Source: DATAEU01 sp046735355 (lineage in GTDB: Bacteria; Actinomycetota; UBA4738; HRBIN12). Taken from it: DNA of 64,000 nucleotides. The stretch's first letter is position 1. Each line of letters opens with the position of its first letter. Positions 51,630-60,428 of the stretch are shown here, piece after piece. The notes below the pieces were generated by a model. It was given only the letters and a program-made list of their open reading frames with translations. It searched no databases and had not been told where the DNA came from. The position numbers and the translations under genes are program-made. The stretch covers positions 1 through 64,000 of the forward strand of contig JBKPTC010000031.1 in the NCBI GenBank assembly GCA_046735355.1, given 5' to 3'.

Positions 51630-52729
51630 CCGTTCGCGGCCGCGACTTCGACCGCGACCGTGGCCGCCGAACCCGCCTCACCGGAGGCGAGCTGGTCGAG
51701 CGTGCATGATCGCGCGTCCCGGTCGGGGCGCCAGCGGACCAGGCGAGCCGGATGGCGGAACCGCGCCCCGTCGACCTGATCGAACGCGACCTCGACGACG
51801 CGCTCGGGCCGGAGCGGCACCCAGTCGTGCTCCATCTCGGGGGTCCACCTCGCGGCCGATCCCTTCAGGCGCCCCGTCGGACTTCTGCCGATGAGGAAGC
51901 CGTTCGCCCACGGATGGCCCCGGAGCGGCACACGGAGCGGCGCGAGGTCCTCGACGAGGTCGACCCGTTCACGGTCGGAGAACGCCTGCACGACACCGAC
52001 GTGGTGCAACGCACCGCGGTCGTCGTACAACGCGAGCAGCAGCGAGCTGAGCGCCGGTGTATCGACGTACGGCCGGTAGCCCGCGACGACGCAGTCGATC
52101 GTGTGCAGCGTCTTGACCTTCATCATCGCGCGCTTGCCGGGCCGATACGTGAGCCCGACCTCCTTGGCGATGACGCCGTCGATGCCCTCGCCGGGCGGCC
52201 GCTCGAGCCAGCCGCGAGCCACTGCGGGATCGGTCGTCGCGGGCGTCAGGGCGACCCTCGGCGGCGCCGACCGCAGCAGCGCCTCGAGGCGGGCGCGCCG
52301 TTCCGCGAAGCCTCGCTCCCGGAGGTCCTCGCCGCCGACGGCGAGCACGTCGAACGCGACGAACGTGGCCGGCGTCTCGTCGGCGAGGCGACGCACACGC
52401 GACGCCGCGGGATGCAGTCGAGCCATCAAGGCGTCGAAGTCGAAGCCTCCGTCGCGCCGCACCACGATCTCGCCGTCGAGCACGACCGACGAGGGATCCA
52501 TCGAGCGGAGCGCCTCGACCAGCTCCGGGAAGTACCGCGAGAGCGGCCGGTCGTGCCTGCTCCGGAGATCGACGTCGTCGCGCTCGCAGAAGGCGAGGCA
52601 CCGGAAGCCGTCCCACTTCGGCTCGAACAGATGCTCGCCCTCGGCCGGGAGCTCGCGCGTCAGGCGGGCGAGCATCGGCCGAACGGGAGGACGCACGACG
52701 GAGGCGGCGGCGGTTCCGACCGAGCGCAT
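51626..52729 (-). CDS. ATP-dependent DNA ligase, LigD/LigC type
   Basis: The protein is 367 aa from ATG 52729. The adenylation motif is EPKWDGFR (K38 is the AMP-bearing lysine). Later nucleotidyltransferase motifs are SSVVLDGEIVV, FVAFDVLAV, EGIDGVIAKE and KVKTLHTIDCVV, then the OB-fold domain (VGVVQAFSDRERVDL, HDWVPLRPERVVEVAFDQ). It seals DNA ends after the companion polymerase. It is divergent from rlmN with only 39 bases between the starts. The very long 5' frame to 55114 is a shadow of the AI-2E gene and rlmN. Confidence 0.9.
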   Translation of the reverse strand: MRSVGTAAASVVRPPVRPMLARLTRELPAEGEHLFEPKWDGFRCLAFCERDDVDLRSRHDRPLSRYFPELVEALRSMDPSSVVLDGEIVVRRDGGFDFDALMARLHPAASRVRRLADETPATFVAFDVLAVGGEDLRERGFAERRARLEALLRSAPPRVALTPATTDPAVARGWLERPPGEGIDGVIAKEVGLTYRPGKRAMMKVKTLHTIDCVVAGYRPYVDTPALSSLLLALYDDRGALHHVGVVQAFSDRERVDLVEDLAPLRVPLRGHPWANGFLIGRSPTGRLKGSAARWTPEMEHDWVPLRPERVVEVAFDQVDGARFRHPARLVRWRPDRDARSCTLDQLASGEAGSAATVAVEVAAANG

Positions 52730-52768
52730 CAGCACTGTGTACCCGATGTCCTCCGATACCCTCGACCC

Positions 52769-53821
52769 ATGACGGTCTTCGACCTCTCGTTCGACGCACT
52801 CTCCGAGCGACTCGCCTCGTGGGGCGAGCCGCCGTTCCGAGCGAGGCAGGTGCACGACGGCATCTGGAAGCGCGGCAAGAGGTTCGAGGAGATGAGCGAC
52901 GTTCCGGGTCCGCTCCGTGCGCGTCTGGCCGAGGAGCTCCCGCTCGGCCTCGAGGTGGTCGAGGAGCGGACCGCCGACGACGGCTCGACACGCAAGGCGC
53001 TCCTTCGTCTCGGCGGCCGTCACCTCGTCGAGGTGGTGCTGATGGGCTATCCGGACCGAGTGACCGCGTGCGTCTCGTCGCAGTCGGGCTGCGCGATGGG
53101 ATGCGGCTTCTGCGCGACCGGACAGATGGGGCTTCGAAACAACCTGACGGCCGGCGAGATCGCCGTCCAGGCTTGGTGGGCACGACGCGAGGCCAACGCG
53201 CTTCCGGCGTCGACGCCGAGACGTCTCACAAACGTCGTGTTCATGGGGATGGGCGAGCCGCTCGCCAACGAGCGGAACACCTTCGCGTCGCTCGAGCGAC
53301 TGACGCAGCCCGACGGGTTCGGCCTCGGCGACCGCCACATCACGGTGTCGACCGTCGGCGTCGCACCCGCGATCCACCGGCTCGGCGAGCGATTCCCGCA
53401 GATCGGCCTCGCCGTGAGCCTGCACGCGGCCGACGACGACCTGCGGAACCGGCTCGTGCCGGTCAATCGGTTGTGGCCCCTCGCCGAGCTCGAGGCCGCC
53501 GTCCTTGCCTGGCGCCGAGCGACGCGCCGGCGGCCATCGATCGAGTGGGCGATGATCGGCCGGACGAACGACGGTGACGACCAGGCGCGCAAGCTGTCCG
53601 CGATCGCGCACCACCTCGGCGCGCACGTCAACCTCATCCCGCTCAACCCGACGCCCGGCTGGCCGACCCGGCCGAGCCCTCGCGAGCGCATCGAGCGGTT
53701 CGCGGCCGTGCTCCGGCGCTCCGGCGTCAACGTGACGGTCCGCGACACGCGCGGCCGCGAGATCGAGGCCGCCTGCGGTCAGCTGCGGTCCGAGCACGAC
53801 CGCGCCTCGGCCATCGTCTGA
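52769..53821 (+). CDS. rlmN: 23S rRNA (adenine2503-C2)-methyltransferase RlmN
   Basis: The protein is 350 aa from ATG 52769. It is a radical SAM enzyme with C-x3-C-x2-C in SGCAMGCGFCATGQMG (C108, C112, C115). The N-terminal helical RNA-binding part is FRARQVHDGIWKRG. NVVFMGMGEPLANE and ISLHAAD-like LAVSLHAADDDLRNRLVP follow. The mechanistic methyl-carrying Cys is in EIEAACGQL near the C-terminus (about 337). It methylates A2503 in 23S rRNA and A37 of some tRNAs. It is a core housekeeping gene and marks return to normal chromosome. Confidence 0.96.
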   Translation: MTVFDLSFDALSERLASWGEPPFRARQVHDGIWKRGKRFEEMSDVPGPLRARLAEELPLGLEVVEERTADDGSTRKALLRLGGRHLVEVVLMGYPDRVTACVSSQSGCAMGCGFCATGQMGLRNNLTAGEIAVQAWWARREANALPASTPRRLTNVVFMGMGEPLANERNTFASLERLTQPDGFGLGDRHITVSTVGVAPAIHRLGERFPQIGLAVSLHAADDDLRNRLVPVNRLWPLAELEAAVLAWRRATRRRPSIEWAMIGRTNDGDDQARKLSAIAHHLGAHVNLIPLNPTPGWPTRPSPRERIERFAAVLRRSGVNVTVRDTRGREIEAACGQLRSEHDRASAIV

Positions 53822-53896
53822 CGCCGGGCGCCCGCGGTGCCCATCTGAGCGCCGGTTCGTTTCCGCAGGTCGTGGCTCGGGAACCGTTGGGCGGAG

Positions 53897-55162
53897 GTGG
53901 GAGATCTGGCATCGCTGCGCCCCGAACCACGCCCCGGCGGGCCGCAGCCGGATCCCGTCGAGCACCCGACGGGTCCGGCCGCCGTACCGCGAGCGACCCC
54001 GGCCGCCGCCGGCACCGTGCCGGCCGCCGCGGCGCGTCCAACGGTGACCACCCGTGCCCCCGTGAGCTACTGGATGCGGGTCGCCGCGGGCGTCGTGGTC
54101 GTCGTCGCGTCGGCGATGCTCGTCGTCGCACTGCGCCACATCCTGATCTTGGTGCTCGCCTCGCTCGTGTTGGCGATCGGCCTGCAACCGGCGGTGCGAT
54201 GGCTCGCGGCCCGCGGCGTCCGTCGAGGGCTGGCCGTCGCGATCTTGTTCGGCGTCGGCCTGTTGGTCGTCGGCGCGTTCCTGTCGGTCGTCATCCCGAT
54301 CGTCGCGCGCCAGGTCACGGAGCTCGTCCAGACCGCCCCGCAGTACCTCGAGCGGGCGCAGGCGCGAAGCTCGCTCATCGGCAGGCTCGACCGGCAGTTC
54401 AACCTGATCGACCGGGTGCGCCATCTCGGCACGCAGGTTCCCTCGTTCGCGCTGACGTTCGCGAGGGGGCTCACCGTCTTCGTCTTCGACGTCGTGACGG
54501 TCGCGATCCTGACCGCGTACTTCGCGACTGGGCTTCCGTCGATGCAGCGCTCGGTCGCGCGTCTGCTGCGGCGCGAACACCGCGAGGAGCTCGAGGTCAT
54601 CCTCGAGCGCGCGACGCAGCGGATCGGCGGCTACGTGACCGGCAACGCGATCGTCAGCCTGATCGCGGGCGTCGCGACGTTCGTCGCGCTGGTGTCGATC
54701 GGCGTTCCGTACACGCTCGCGCTCGCCGTCTGGGTCGCGCTCACCGATCTGATCCCGACCGTCGGTGCACTGCTCGGCGCGGCCGTGGTCTGCCTCGTCG
54801 CCGCGTTCGTGAGCGTGCCGGTGCTGCTCATGACGATCGCGTTCTTCGTCGTCTACCAGCAGATCGAGAACTACGTGATCGCCCCGCGCGTGATGCGCCG
54901 GACGATCGCCATCGCCCCGGCCGCGGTGATCGTCGCCGTTCTGATCGGCGGAAAGCTCGCCGGCTTCTTCGGCGCCCTGCTGGCGCTGCCGATCGCCGCG
55001 ACGATCCAGATCGTGATCGAGGAGCTGTACGTCAAGGACCGGATCGAGGAGGTTCGCGCGGTCGATGCGGAGGACGCGCGTCTGCGGTGGTGGCACGCAC
55101 GCCGGCGAGCGCACGCCGCCGCGGCGGGCGCCGATCCGGCCGAGCGCTCGCGGGTAGGCTGA
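53897..55162 (+). CDS. AI-2E family transporter (PerM-like)
   Basis: The protein is 421 aa from GTG 53897. A Pro/Ala-rich N-terminal tail of about 55 residues precedes the core: YWMRVAAGVVVVVASAMLVV, a helix pair after LVLAIGLQPAVRWLAARG, the soluble middle (APQYLERAQARSSLIGRLD) and four late helices including IPYTLALAVWVALTDLIPTVG-like GVPYTLALAVWVALTDLIP and VVYQQIENYVIAPRVM. The QIENY motif is diagnostic of the family. The transported substrate in most members is unknown; AI-2 export is established only for a few. The start is uncertain because the tail is not conserved. Confidence 0.88.
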   Translation: MGDLASLRPEPRPGGPQPDPVEHPTGPAAVPRATPAAAGTVPAAAARPTVTTRAPVSYWMRVAAGVVVVVASAMLVVALRHILILVLASLVLAIGLQPAVRWLAARGVRRGLAVAILFGVGLLVVGAFLSVVIPIVARQVTELVQTAPQYLERAQARSSLIGRLDRQFNLIDRVRHLGTQVPSFALTFARGLTVFVFDVVTVAILTAYFATGLPSMQRSVARLLRREHREELEVILERATQRIGGYVTGNAIVSLIAGVATFVALVSIGVPYTLALAVWVALTDLIPTVGALLGAAVVCLVAAFVSVPVLLMTIAFFVVYQQIENYVIAPRVMRRTIAIAPAAVIVAVLIGGKLAGFFGALLALPIAATIQIVIEELYVKDRIEEVRAVDAEDARLRWWHARRRAHAAAAGADPAERSRVG

Positions 55163-55222
55163 ACGCGTGCCGCCGTGCGCCGGAGGCGCAACCGCGGAAC
55201 GTAGGAGCCAAGGAGGATCTCC

Positions 55223-55429
55223 GTGAACGTGACCGAGATGGGCAAGGTCGGCCTCGGCGGCTGGCGTGGCCGCGCCGCGGACGTCGTGGCGCGTCCGATC
55301 GCCGAGCGGTCGGGATTCAACGAGGACGAGATCAAGGCGATCATCGGCGCGATCTTCCTCGCGTACACGATCTACCGGCTCGTTCGCGCGCTGTATCGCG
55401 CGGCGAAGACCGAGAAGATCATCGACTGA
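55223..55429 (+). CDS. Small membrane-associated protein, unknown function
   Basis: The protein is 68 aa from GTG 55223 with AAGGAGG upstream. The N-terminal 30 residues are polar (WRGRAADVVARPIAERSGF). One central hydrophobic helix (KAIIGAIFLAYTIYRLVRAL) then ends in basic residues, typical of a single-pass small membrane protein. No family is recognised. It may be co-transcribed with the AI-2E gene 60 bases upstream. Confidence 0.6.
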   Translation: MNVTEMGKVGLGGWRGRAADVVARPIAERSGFNEDEIKAIIGAIFLAYTIYRLVRALYRAAKTEKIID

Positions 55430-55444
55430 GGAGCCGCCGCCGCG

Positions 55445-57040
55445 TCATCCCGCCGTCGACCCGCTCGGCGTCGGCGTCGCGGACGCCAGGGTCGTCGTCG
55501 TTCCGCCCGAGCCGGTCGTTGCGCTCGGCGTCGCCGACGTCGGAACCGGGCTCGGCGTCAGCGCCCCGAACTCCGATGCGATCGTGTGTCGGGTGACGGT
55601 CAGCGAGCCCGTCTTGATCGACTGCTCGATGACGTCGTAGGCGATCAGCGTCGGCGGCGATCCCGGCGCGAAGTAGAGCACCTCGGCCGTCAGCGGGATG
55701 TGCACGTCCGGCTCGAACGTCGTCAGCGCCGACCCACCGGTCGTTCCGACCCGCACGAACAGCGTGCCGTCGACGACGCGCGCCGCTTCCTGGTGGAAAT
55801 GCCCCGACAGCACGAGCGGCACGCGGCCGGCGGCCGCCTCCGCCATCCGGTCGTCGTGCACTGCGACGGTGTCGACGGGTGGAAGTCGTTCGATGTCGGA
55901 CAGCACCCGCTCGCCCTGCGCCCGCACGCGCGCCTCGAACTCCTCGTCCGGGATGTCGCGGGTGATCGAGGGCGGGATCGGATCGCCGAGGCCGTAGATA
56001 CGAAGCCCGTCGAGGAGCACGGACGTGCCGTCGAGCACGCGGACGTTCGGCAGGCGCGACAGCTCGCGTTGCAGCTGCTCCGAGTCGTGGTTGCCGCGCA
56101 CCCAGACGTAGGGCCGGCCGAAGGCCTTGATGTCCTGCACGACGAAGTTCTCCGGCTCCGTTCCGTAGGACGTCGTGTCGCCGGTGTCGATGACGAGGTC
56201 GACGTCGAATCCGTCCGCGATCTGTTCGGCGAAGTCGAATCCGAACGGCGAGAGGTGGATGTCCGAGATGTGCAGGACCCGGATCTCGCCGCTCGTTCCG
56301 AGCTGGTTCGTCTGGATCGTTGTGTAGGCGCCGACCGCTCCGTCGATGACGCGAGCGAGCTGTTCCTTGTAGGCGTCGATGCGCTCGACGGTTCGAACGG
56401 GTGGGATCACGCGAGCTGCGAGCGCGAGCGACCCGGAGAAGCGCGGCGAGCCGAACGCGTCGCGATCGAACGTCGCGACCGTCCCGATCTCGATCGCCCC
56501 GATCGCCACGACGGCCGCCAGCACCGCGATGCCGATCGATCGCCGGTCGGTCCGGAACGCGATGACGGCGAGCACGAACGCGGCGACCACGCCGACCAGC
56601 AGGATGCGGATCGCGAGGTACCGGACCTCTCGCTCGGCCTGCGCACCGACGTCGTCGACGAGCCGTGAGACGGATCCGGACGTGACGGCGTCGCTCAACT
56701 GCTGGATGCGGACGTTCAGGAGTGTCGCCTGCAGCGTCAGCGGGGCGACGTGCGTGTCCGCCGTGAGCGTGCCGAGCGGCGGCAGCGCGATCTCCGTCTC
56801 GCCCGGCCCGATCCGGGTCTGCAGCTCGACGTCGAACGGTCCCATCGACGACGTCGTGGAGCCCCACACGGCGACCCCGACCCACGCCCCGGACAGGCCG
56901 AGCACGATCGCGACCACCACGCGGGCGACCGGGTGCGCCGCGGGCGACCACGTTCGGCCATCGGGCGCGCGGGCGGCGGCGCCGCCCGAGGCATCGGGCG
57001 ACGAGGCGGCGGGCGGGCCAGACGTCGAGCGATCCGTCAC
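55445..57040 (-). CDS. Membrane-anchored metallophosphoesterase
   Basis: The protein is 531 aa from GTG 57040. An anchor helix near residue 40 (VARVVVAIVLGLSGAWVGVAV) is followed by an outer stretch, a second helix pair (about 155-210) and the calcineurin-like phosphoesterase domain. Its metal motifs are RVLHISDIHLSPFGFD (D-x-H), VIDTGDTTSYG (GD), WVRGNHDS (GNHD) and LVLSGHFHQEA (GHxH). A Thr/Pro/Ser-rich tail of about 50 residues ends the protein. Family members hydrolyse phosphomono- or diesters (UDP-sugar or cyclic nucleotides). The outer topology points to an extracytoplasmic active site. It converges on the small gene at 55429. Confidence 0.82.
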   Translation of the reverse strand: MTDRSTSGPPAASSPDASGGAAARAPDGRTWSPAAHPVARVVVAIVLGLSGAWVGVAVWGSTTSSMGPFDVELQTRIGPGETEIALPPLGTLTADTHVAPLTLQATLLNVRIQQLSDAVTSGSVSRLVDDVGAQAEREVRYLAIRILLVGVVAAFVLAVIAFRTDRRSIGIAVLAAVVAIGAIEIGTVATFDRDAFGSPRFSGSLALAARVIPPVRTVERIDAYKEQLARVIDGAVGAYTTIQTNQLGTSGEIRVLHISDIHLSPFGFDFAEQIADGFDVDLVIDTGDTTSYGTEPENFVVQDIKAFGRPYVWVRGNHDSEQLQRELSRLPNVRVLDGTSVLLDGLRIYGLGDPIPPSITRDIPDEEFEARVRAQGERVLSDIERLPPVDTVAVHDDRMAEAAAGRVPLVLSGHFHQEAARVVDGTLFVRVGTTGGSALTTFEPDVHIPLTAEVLYFAPGSPPTLIAYDVIEQSIKTGSLTVTRHTIASEFGALTPSPVPTSATPSATTGSGGTTTTLASATPTPSGSTAG

Positions 57041-57076
57041 GGCGCGTCGAGCGTACCGGTGATACCGTCGGCTGCC

Positions 57077-58606
57077 GTGCAGCCGGCCGTTCTGCGACGC
57101 CTCGCGCCGGCGGCGTCCGTCGTCTCGATCTCGCTCCTGGCGCTCGTCGCCGCGACGCCCGGTTCGCCGTTCCAGCCGCTCCTTCCCGACGGCGCCGGGC
57201 CCTCGGGACCGCTTCGCGAGCTGGCCGGCCTCGTCGGGCTCGACGCGATCGGTCAGACGTCGCTCGCGATCGTCGGCGTCGTCTCGGTCGTCCTGGCGGC
57301 CGCGGGGTTCGTGCTGCTCGCGTGGGCGGCGTGGCGGAACCTCGTCAGCCTTCGAACGGTCCTCGCCATCGCGATCGGCGGGCACGTCCTCGTCGCGATG
57401 CTGCCGCTGCTCTTCTCGCGCGACGTGTACTCGTACGCGTATTACGGCCGGATCGCCGCCGTGTACCACGCCAATCCGTACGTCGCGACGCCGGCGGACT
57501 TCCCGAACGACGTCCTCGCGCCGCTCGTCGGGCCGAAGTGGGTCGACACGCCGGCCGTCTACGGCCCCCTGTGGGTCCTGATCTGCGCGGCCGTCGTCCG
57601 CGTGGCGACGACGGTCCCGGCGATGATCGCGGCCTTCCGGTGGATCGCGATCGCCGCGAGCCTCGCGACGCTCGGCACGATCGTGTGGACCGTCCGCGAG
57701 CGCCGACCGGCTCGAACGGCCTTCGCGGCGGCCGCGTTCGGAGCGAACCCGGTGATCCTGTTCCACTCGGTCGCGAGCGGGCACAACGACGTGCTGGTCG
57801 CTGTCTCGATCGCGGGGGCGTTCGCGCTCGTCGTCCGCGAACGCGCGCGCCTGGCGCTCGTGGTGTTGGCGCTCGGCGCGCTGATCAAGGTCACCGCCGG
57901 ACTTCCGCTGCTGTTGCTGGTGATCGCGCTCGTCGTCCGCCGTCCGCCGGGCGCGCGACTCCGAGAGGCGATCGCCGACGTAGCGATCCCCGCCGCGATC
58001 GTCGTCGCGTTCTCGAGCCCGTTCCTACAGGCGAGCGATCCGACGCTCGGGATGGTCGAGCTCGCCGGCCACGAGGGGTGGCTCGCGCCGTCGAGGTTCT
58101 TCCACCGGCTGTTCGACCTGGTGTCGCTCGGATGGCTCGCTCGCGGGGTGTTCGCCGTCGCGCTCGTCGCCGTCGTCGTCGCGATCGCACGCGATCTCGT
58201 TCGCCGGCGAGGGCGTCCCGACGAGGAGGTCGGCGCGGCGTGGGGCTGGGGCCTGTTTTTCCTCGTGCTCCTCGGGCCGGTGCTGCTGCCGTGGTACGTC
58301 GCGTGGGTGCTGCCCCTCGTCTGGCTGCTCCCGCGCGTGCCGCGGATCGTGTCGATCGGTCTGTCCGCCGCGCTGATCGTGTCGCAGCTCCGAACGGAGC
58401 CGTCGGACCTACCGCAGCTCTATCGAACGAGCCTCATCATCGGGCACTACGTGATCACGCCGTTCGTCATCGCGATGCTCGGGTGGCTCGGCTGGGACCT
58501 ATGGCGTCGCGTCCGAACGTCGACGGCGCTCGAACAGGAGTCCGTATCCGGCGATCGCGGCGAGCCCGAGCACGAGCCATCCCGCGCCGGGCCGCGACAG
58601 GCGTAG
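57077..58606 (+). CDS. Polytopic mannosyltransferase-like protein (MptB/GT87-type)
   Basis: The protein is 509 aa from GTG 57077. About twelve membrane helices are visible. The GT-C motif FSRDVYSYAYYGRIAAVYHA (about 114-133) has the acidic residue expected in a first outer loop. NPYVATPADFPNDVLAPLVG, VYGPLWVLICAAVVRVATTV and the GHNDVLVAVSIAG segment resemble actinobacterial polyprenol-phosphate-mannose-dependent alpha-1,6-mannosyltransferases (MptB) and related GT87 proteins. The donor and acceptor are inferred by family. The last 108 bases overlap the facing gene at 58499. Confidence 0.75.
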   Translation: MQPAVLRRLAPAASVVSISLLALVAATPGSPFQPLLPDGAGPSGPLRELAGLVGLDAIGQTSLAIVGVVSVVLAAAGFVLLAWAAWRNLVSLRTVLAIAIGGHVLVAMLPLLFSRDVYSYAYYGRIAAVYHANPYVATPADFPNDVLAPLVGPKWVDTPAVYGPLWVLICAAVVRVATTVPAMIAAFRWIAIAASLATLGTIVWTVRERRPARTAFAAAAFGANPVILFHSVASGHNDVLVAVSIAGAFALVVRERARLALVVLALGALIKVTAGLPLLLLVIALVVRRPPGARLREAIADVAIPAAIVVAFSSPFLQASDPTLGMVELAGHEGWLAPSRFFHRLFDLVSLGWLARGVFAVALVAVVVAIARDLVRRRGRPDEEVGAAWGWGLFFLVLLGPVLLPWYVAWVLPLVWLLPRVPRIVSIGLSAALIVSQLRTEPSDLPQLYRTSLIIGHYVITPFVIAMLGWLGWDLWRRVRTSTALEQESVSGDRGEPEHEPSRAGPRQA

Positions 58607-60352
58607 CCCGAGCCGGTCGGCCGCGATCGCGAACAGCTCGATTGCCGCCGCTCCAAAGGCCGGCGCGAGGACGACCGCGATCACGGCGTCTTCGACCGAC
58701 GCGAGCCCCCATCCGAGCCCGGCGACGAACAGCACCGCGAGCACGAGCGGCGCGGCGACGAGCACCCGACCGGTCGACGAGTCGAGCGTCGTGTCCGGCG
58801 CAGTCGATCCGCCCGCCGACGCGACGACGGCGGCGGAGACGGCCACGCCGTCCCCGACGCGCGTCGTCGGCGCGGCCAGCGCGTTGCACAGCGGGGCGAC
58901 GCACACCGGTGTTCGGTCCGCACCCCGGGGCCGGAACGCGTCGATGTCGATCACGACCGCCGCTCCGTTCGACCGCGAGACGGCCGCGTCGGCGTCGGAG
59001 GCGTACAGCCGCGCGAGCGCGGACCACTCGCGGCGGTGCGCGACGTCCAGGCCGCCCGGCGGCGGCGGAACGACGACGTAGACGTCCTCGATCCGGTCGG
59101 GGGGCACGGACGCGCGGATCACGTTCGCCAGTCGCGTCGCGAGGAACGAGACCGTGTCGGACGGTGAGTCGACCGGAAAGATCCACGGCGTTCCCGCGTC
59201 GGACGCGGAGGCCCACCGCGCGGCGAGCGTCACGTCGTCGACGGCGGGCGTCCCGAGGTACGGCTTCTCGCGCAGCCACGCCATGCCGGAGCCCGCGAGC
59301 ATCGCGACGGTCAGCGCGCCGGCGACGCCGAGCACCATCGCGTGCGGCGCGCGCCATCGCTCGACGAGGACGACGAGCCCGAACGCGGCGAGGATCGGGA
59401 TCGCGTAGCAGAACGTGATGAACCGATCCGGCGGAAACCATCCCGTCGCCGCGCCGCCCGCGACGCCGAGCACCGTGACCGCGACCCAGGCCCACAGCGC
59501 GCGTCGCGGCCATCCGGTCGGCCGCCCCGCGCCGGCCATCGCGAGCGGGAGCGAGACGAACTCCACGTACCGCGTCCACCGGTGGATCAGCCGGTCCCGA
59601 TACGCGTGCGCGAGCGAGCCGGTCAGGCCGGCGCGACGCAGGAACGCGTCCTGCGACGTGTCGACGCGCAGCACCGGTGGCCCGCCGAGCAGCGTGAGGA
59701 GCCCGATCCCGAGCACCGCGCCGCCGCCGCCGCACGCGAGCACGGCGCGCGTCGCCTCGGCGCGATCGGATCCGTAGGCCAGCGCGCCGGCGAGCACCAG
59801 CACGCCGACGCCCACGGCGAAGAACGGCGGATGCGCGAGCGCGCCCGCCCCGAGCAGCAGCGCGGCCGCCACGACCGAACGACGATCGGCGCCGCCGAGC
59901 GCGACGATCGCGCCGAGGAACACGACCGCGAACGCGAGGTTCGACACGTAGCCGGAGGCGAGATGGGTTGCGAACGTCCCAGCGAGCGCGCCTGCGACGA
60001 GCCATCCGGAGCGCGACGCGCCGGCCGCGCGCGCGAGCGCCGCCGATCCGAGCCCGACGGCCACGCCGAGCGCGCATTCGGCCCCGGCCACGGCGGCGGG
60101 CAAGCCGACGCCGGTCCACCGCAGCACCTCGAGCAGCGCGATCGCTCCGGGGCGCTCGACGCGCGACAGTCCGTCGAGCCCGGCGAGCCGTGTCCACCAC
60201 AGATACACCGGCGCGTCCGGGCCGACCGGGAACCGGTAGCCGCGGAGCGCGAACAGGCCGCCGAACCACACGAGCAGGCCGAGCGCGAGGCCGAGCATCG
60301 CCCACGCGTCCGCGCCGAGGCGCGACCCGCCGGCGGGTGCCCGGGACGACAT
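58499..60352 (-). CDS. Large polytopic membrane protein, possible GT-C glycosyltransferase
   Basis: The protein is 617 aa from ATG 60352; a 5' extension overlapping tldD is rejected. It contains 12-14 hydrophobic segments. The first outer loop RGYRFPVGPDAPVYLWWTRL carries an acidic residue followed by aromatic residues, as GT-C enzymes show. A soluble outer segment (about 380-500) has ERWRAPHAMVLGVAGALTV nearby and DTVSFLATRLANVIRASVPP. Function is not recognisable beyond a probable lipid-linked-sugar transferase or unknown membrane protein. It is divergent from tldD with 76 bases between the starts, and its 3' end overlaps the mannosyltransferase gene by 108 bases. Confidence 0.7.
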   Translation of the reverse strand: MSSRAPAGGSRLGADAWAMLGLALGLLVWFGGLFALRGYRFPVGPDAPVYLWWTRLAGLDGLSRVERPGAIALLEVLRWTGVGLPAAVAGAECALGVAVGLGSAALARAAGASRSGWLVAGALAGTFATHLASGYVSNLAFAVVFLGAIVALGGADRRSVVAAALLLGAGALAHPPFFAVGVGVLVLAGALAYGSDRAEATRAVLACGGGGAVLGIGLLTLLGGPPVLRVDTSQDAFLRRAGLTGSLAHAYRDRLIHRWTRYVEFVSLPLAMAGAGRPTGWPRRALWAWVAVTVLGVAGGAATGWFPPDRFITFCYAIPILAAFGLVVLVERWRAPHAMVLGVAGALTVAMLAGSGMAWLREKPYLGTPAVDDVTLAARWASASDAGTPWIFPVDSPSDTVSFLATRLANVIRASVPPDRIEDVYVVVPPPPGGLDVAHRREWSALARLYASDADAAVSRSNGAAVVIDIDAFRPRGADRTPVCVAPLCNALAAPTTRVGDGVAVSAAVVASAGGSTAPDTTLDSSTGRVLVAAPLVLAVLFVAGLGWGLASVEDAVIAVVLAPAFGAAAIELFAIAADRLGLRLSRPGAGWLVLGLAAIAGYGLLFERRRRSDATP

Positions 60353-60428
60353 CAGCGACGACCCTCCACCGGACGGCTCGGGCGACACGATCGGACGTTC
60401 ACAGGGTCGTTGATAGCATCGCGCACCG

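Noticed and set aside
51626..55114. Ligase extended to 1162 codons
   Set aside because: Upstream of 52729 the frame is an arginine/aspartate-rich shadow of rlmN and the AI-2E gene.
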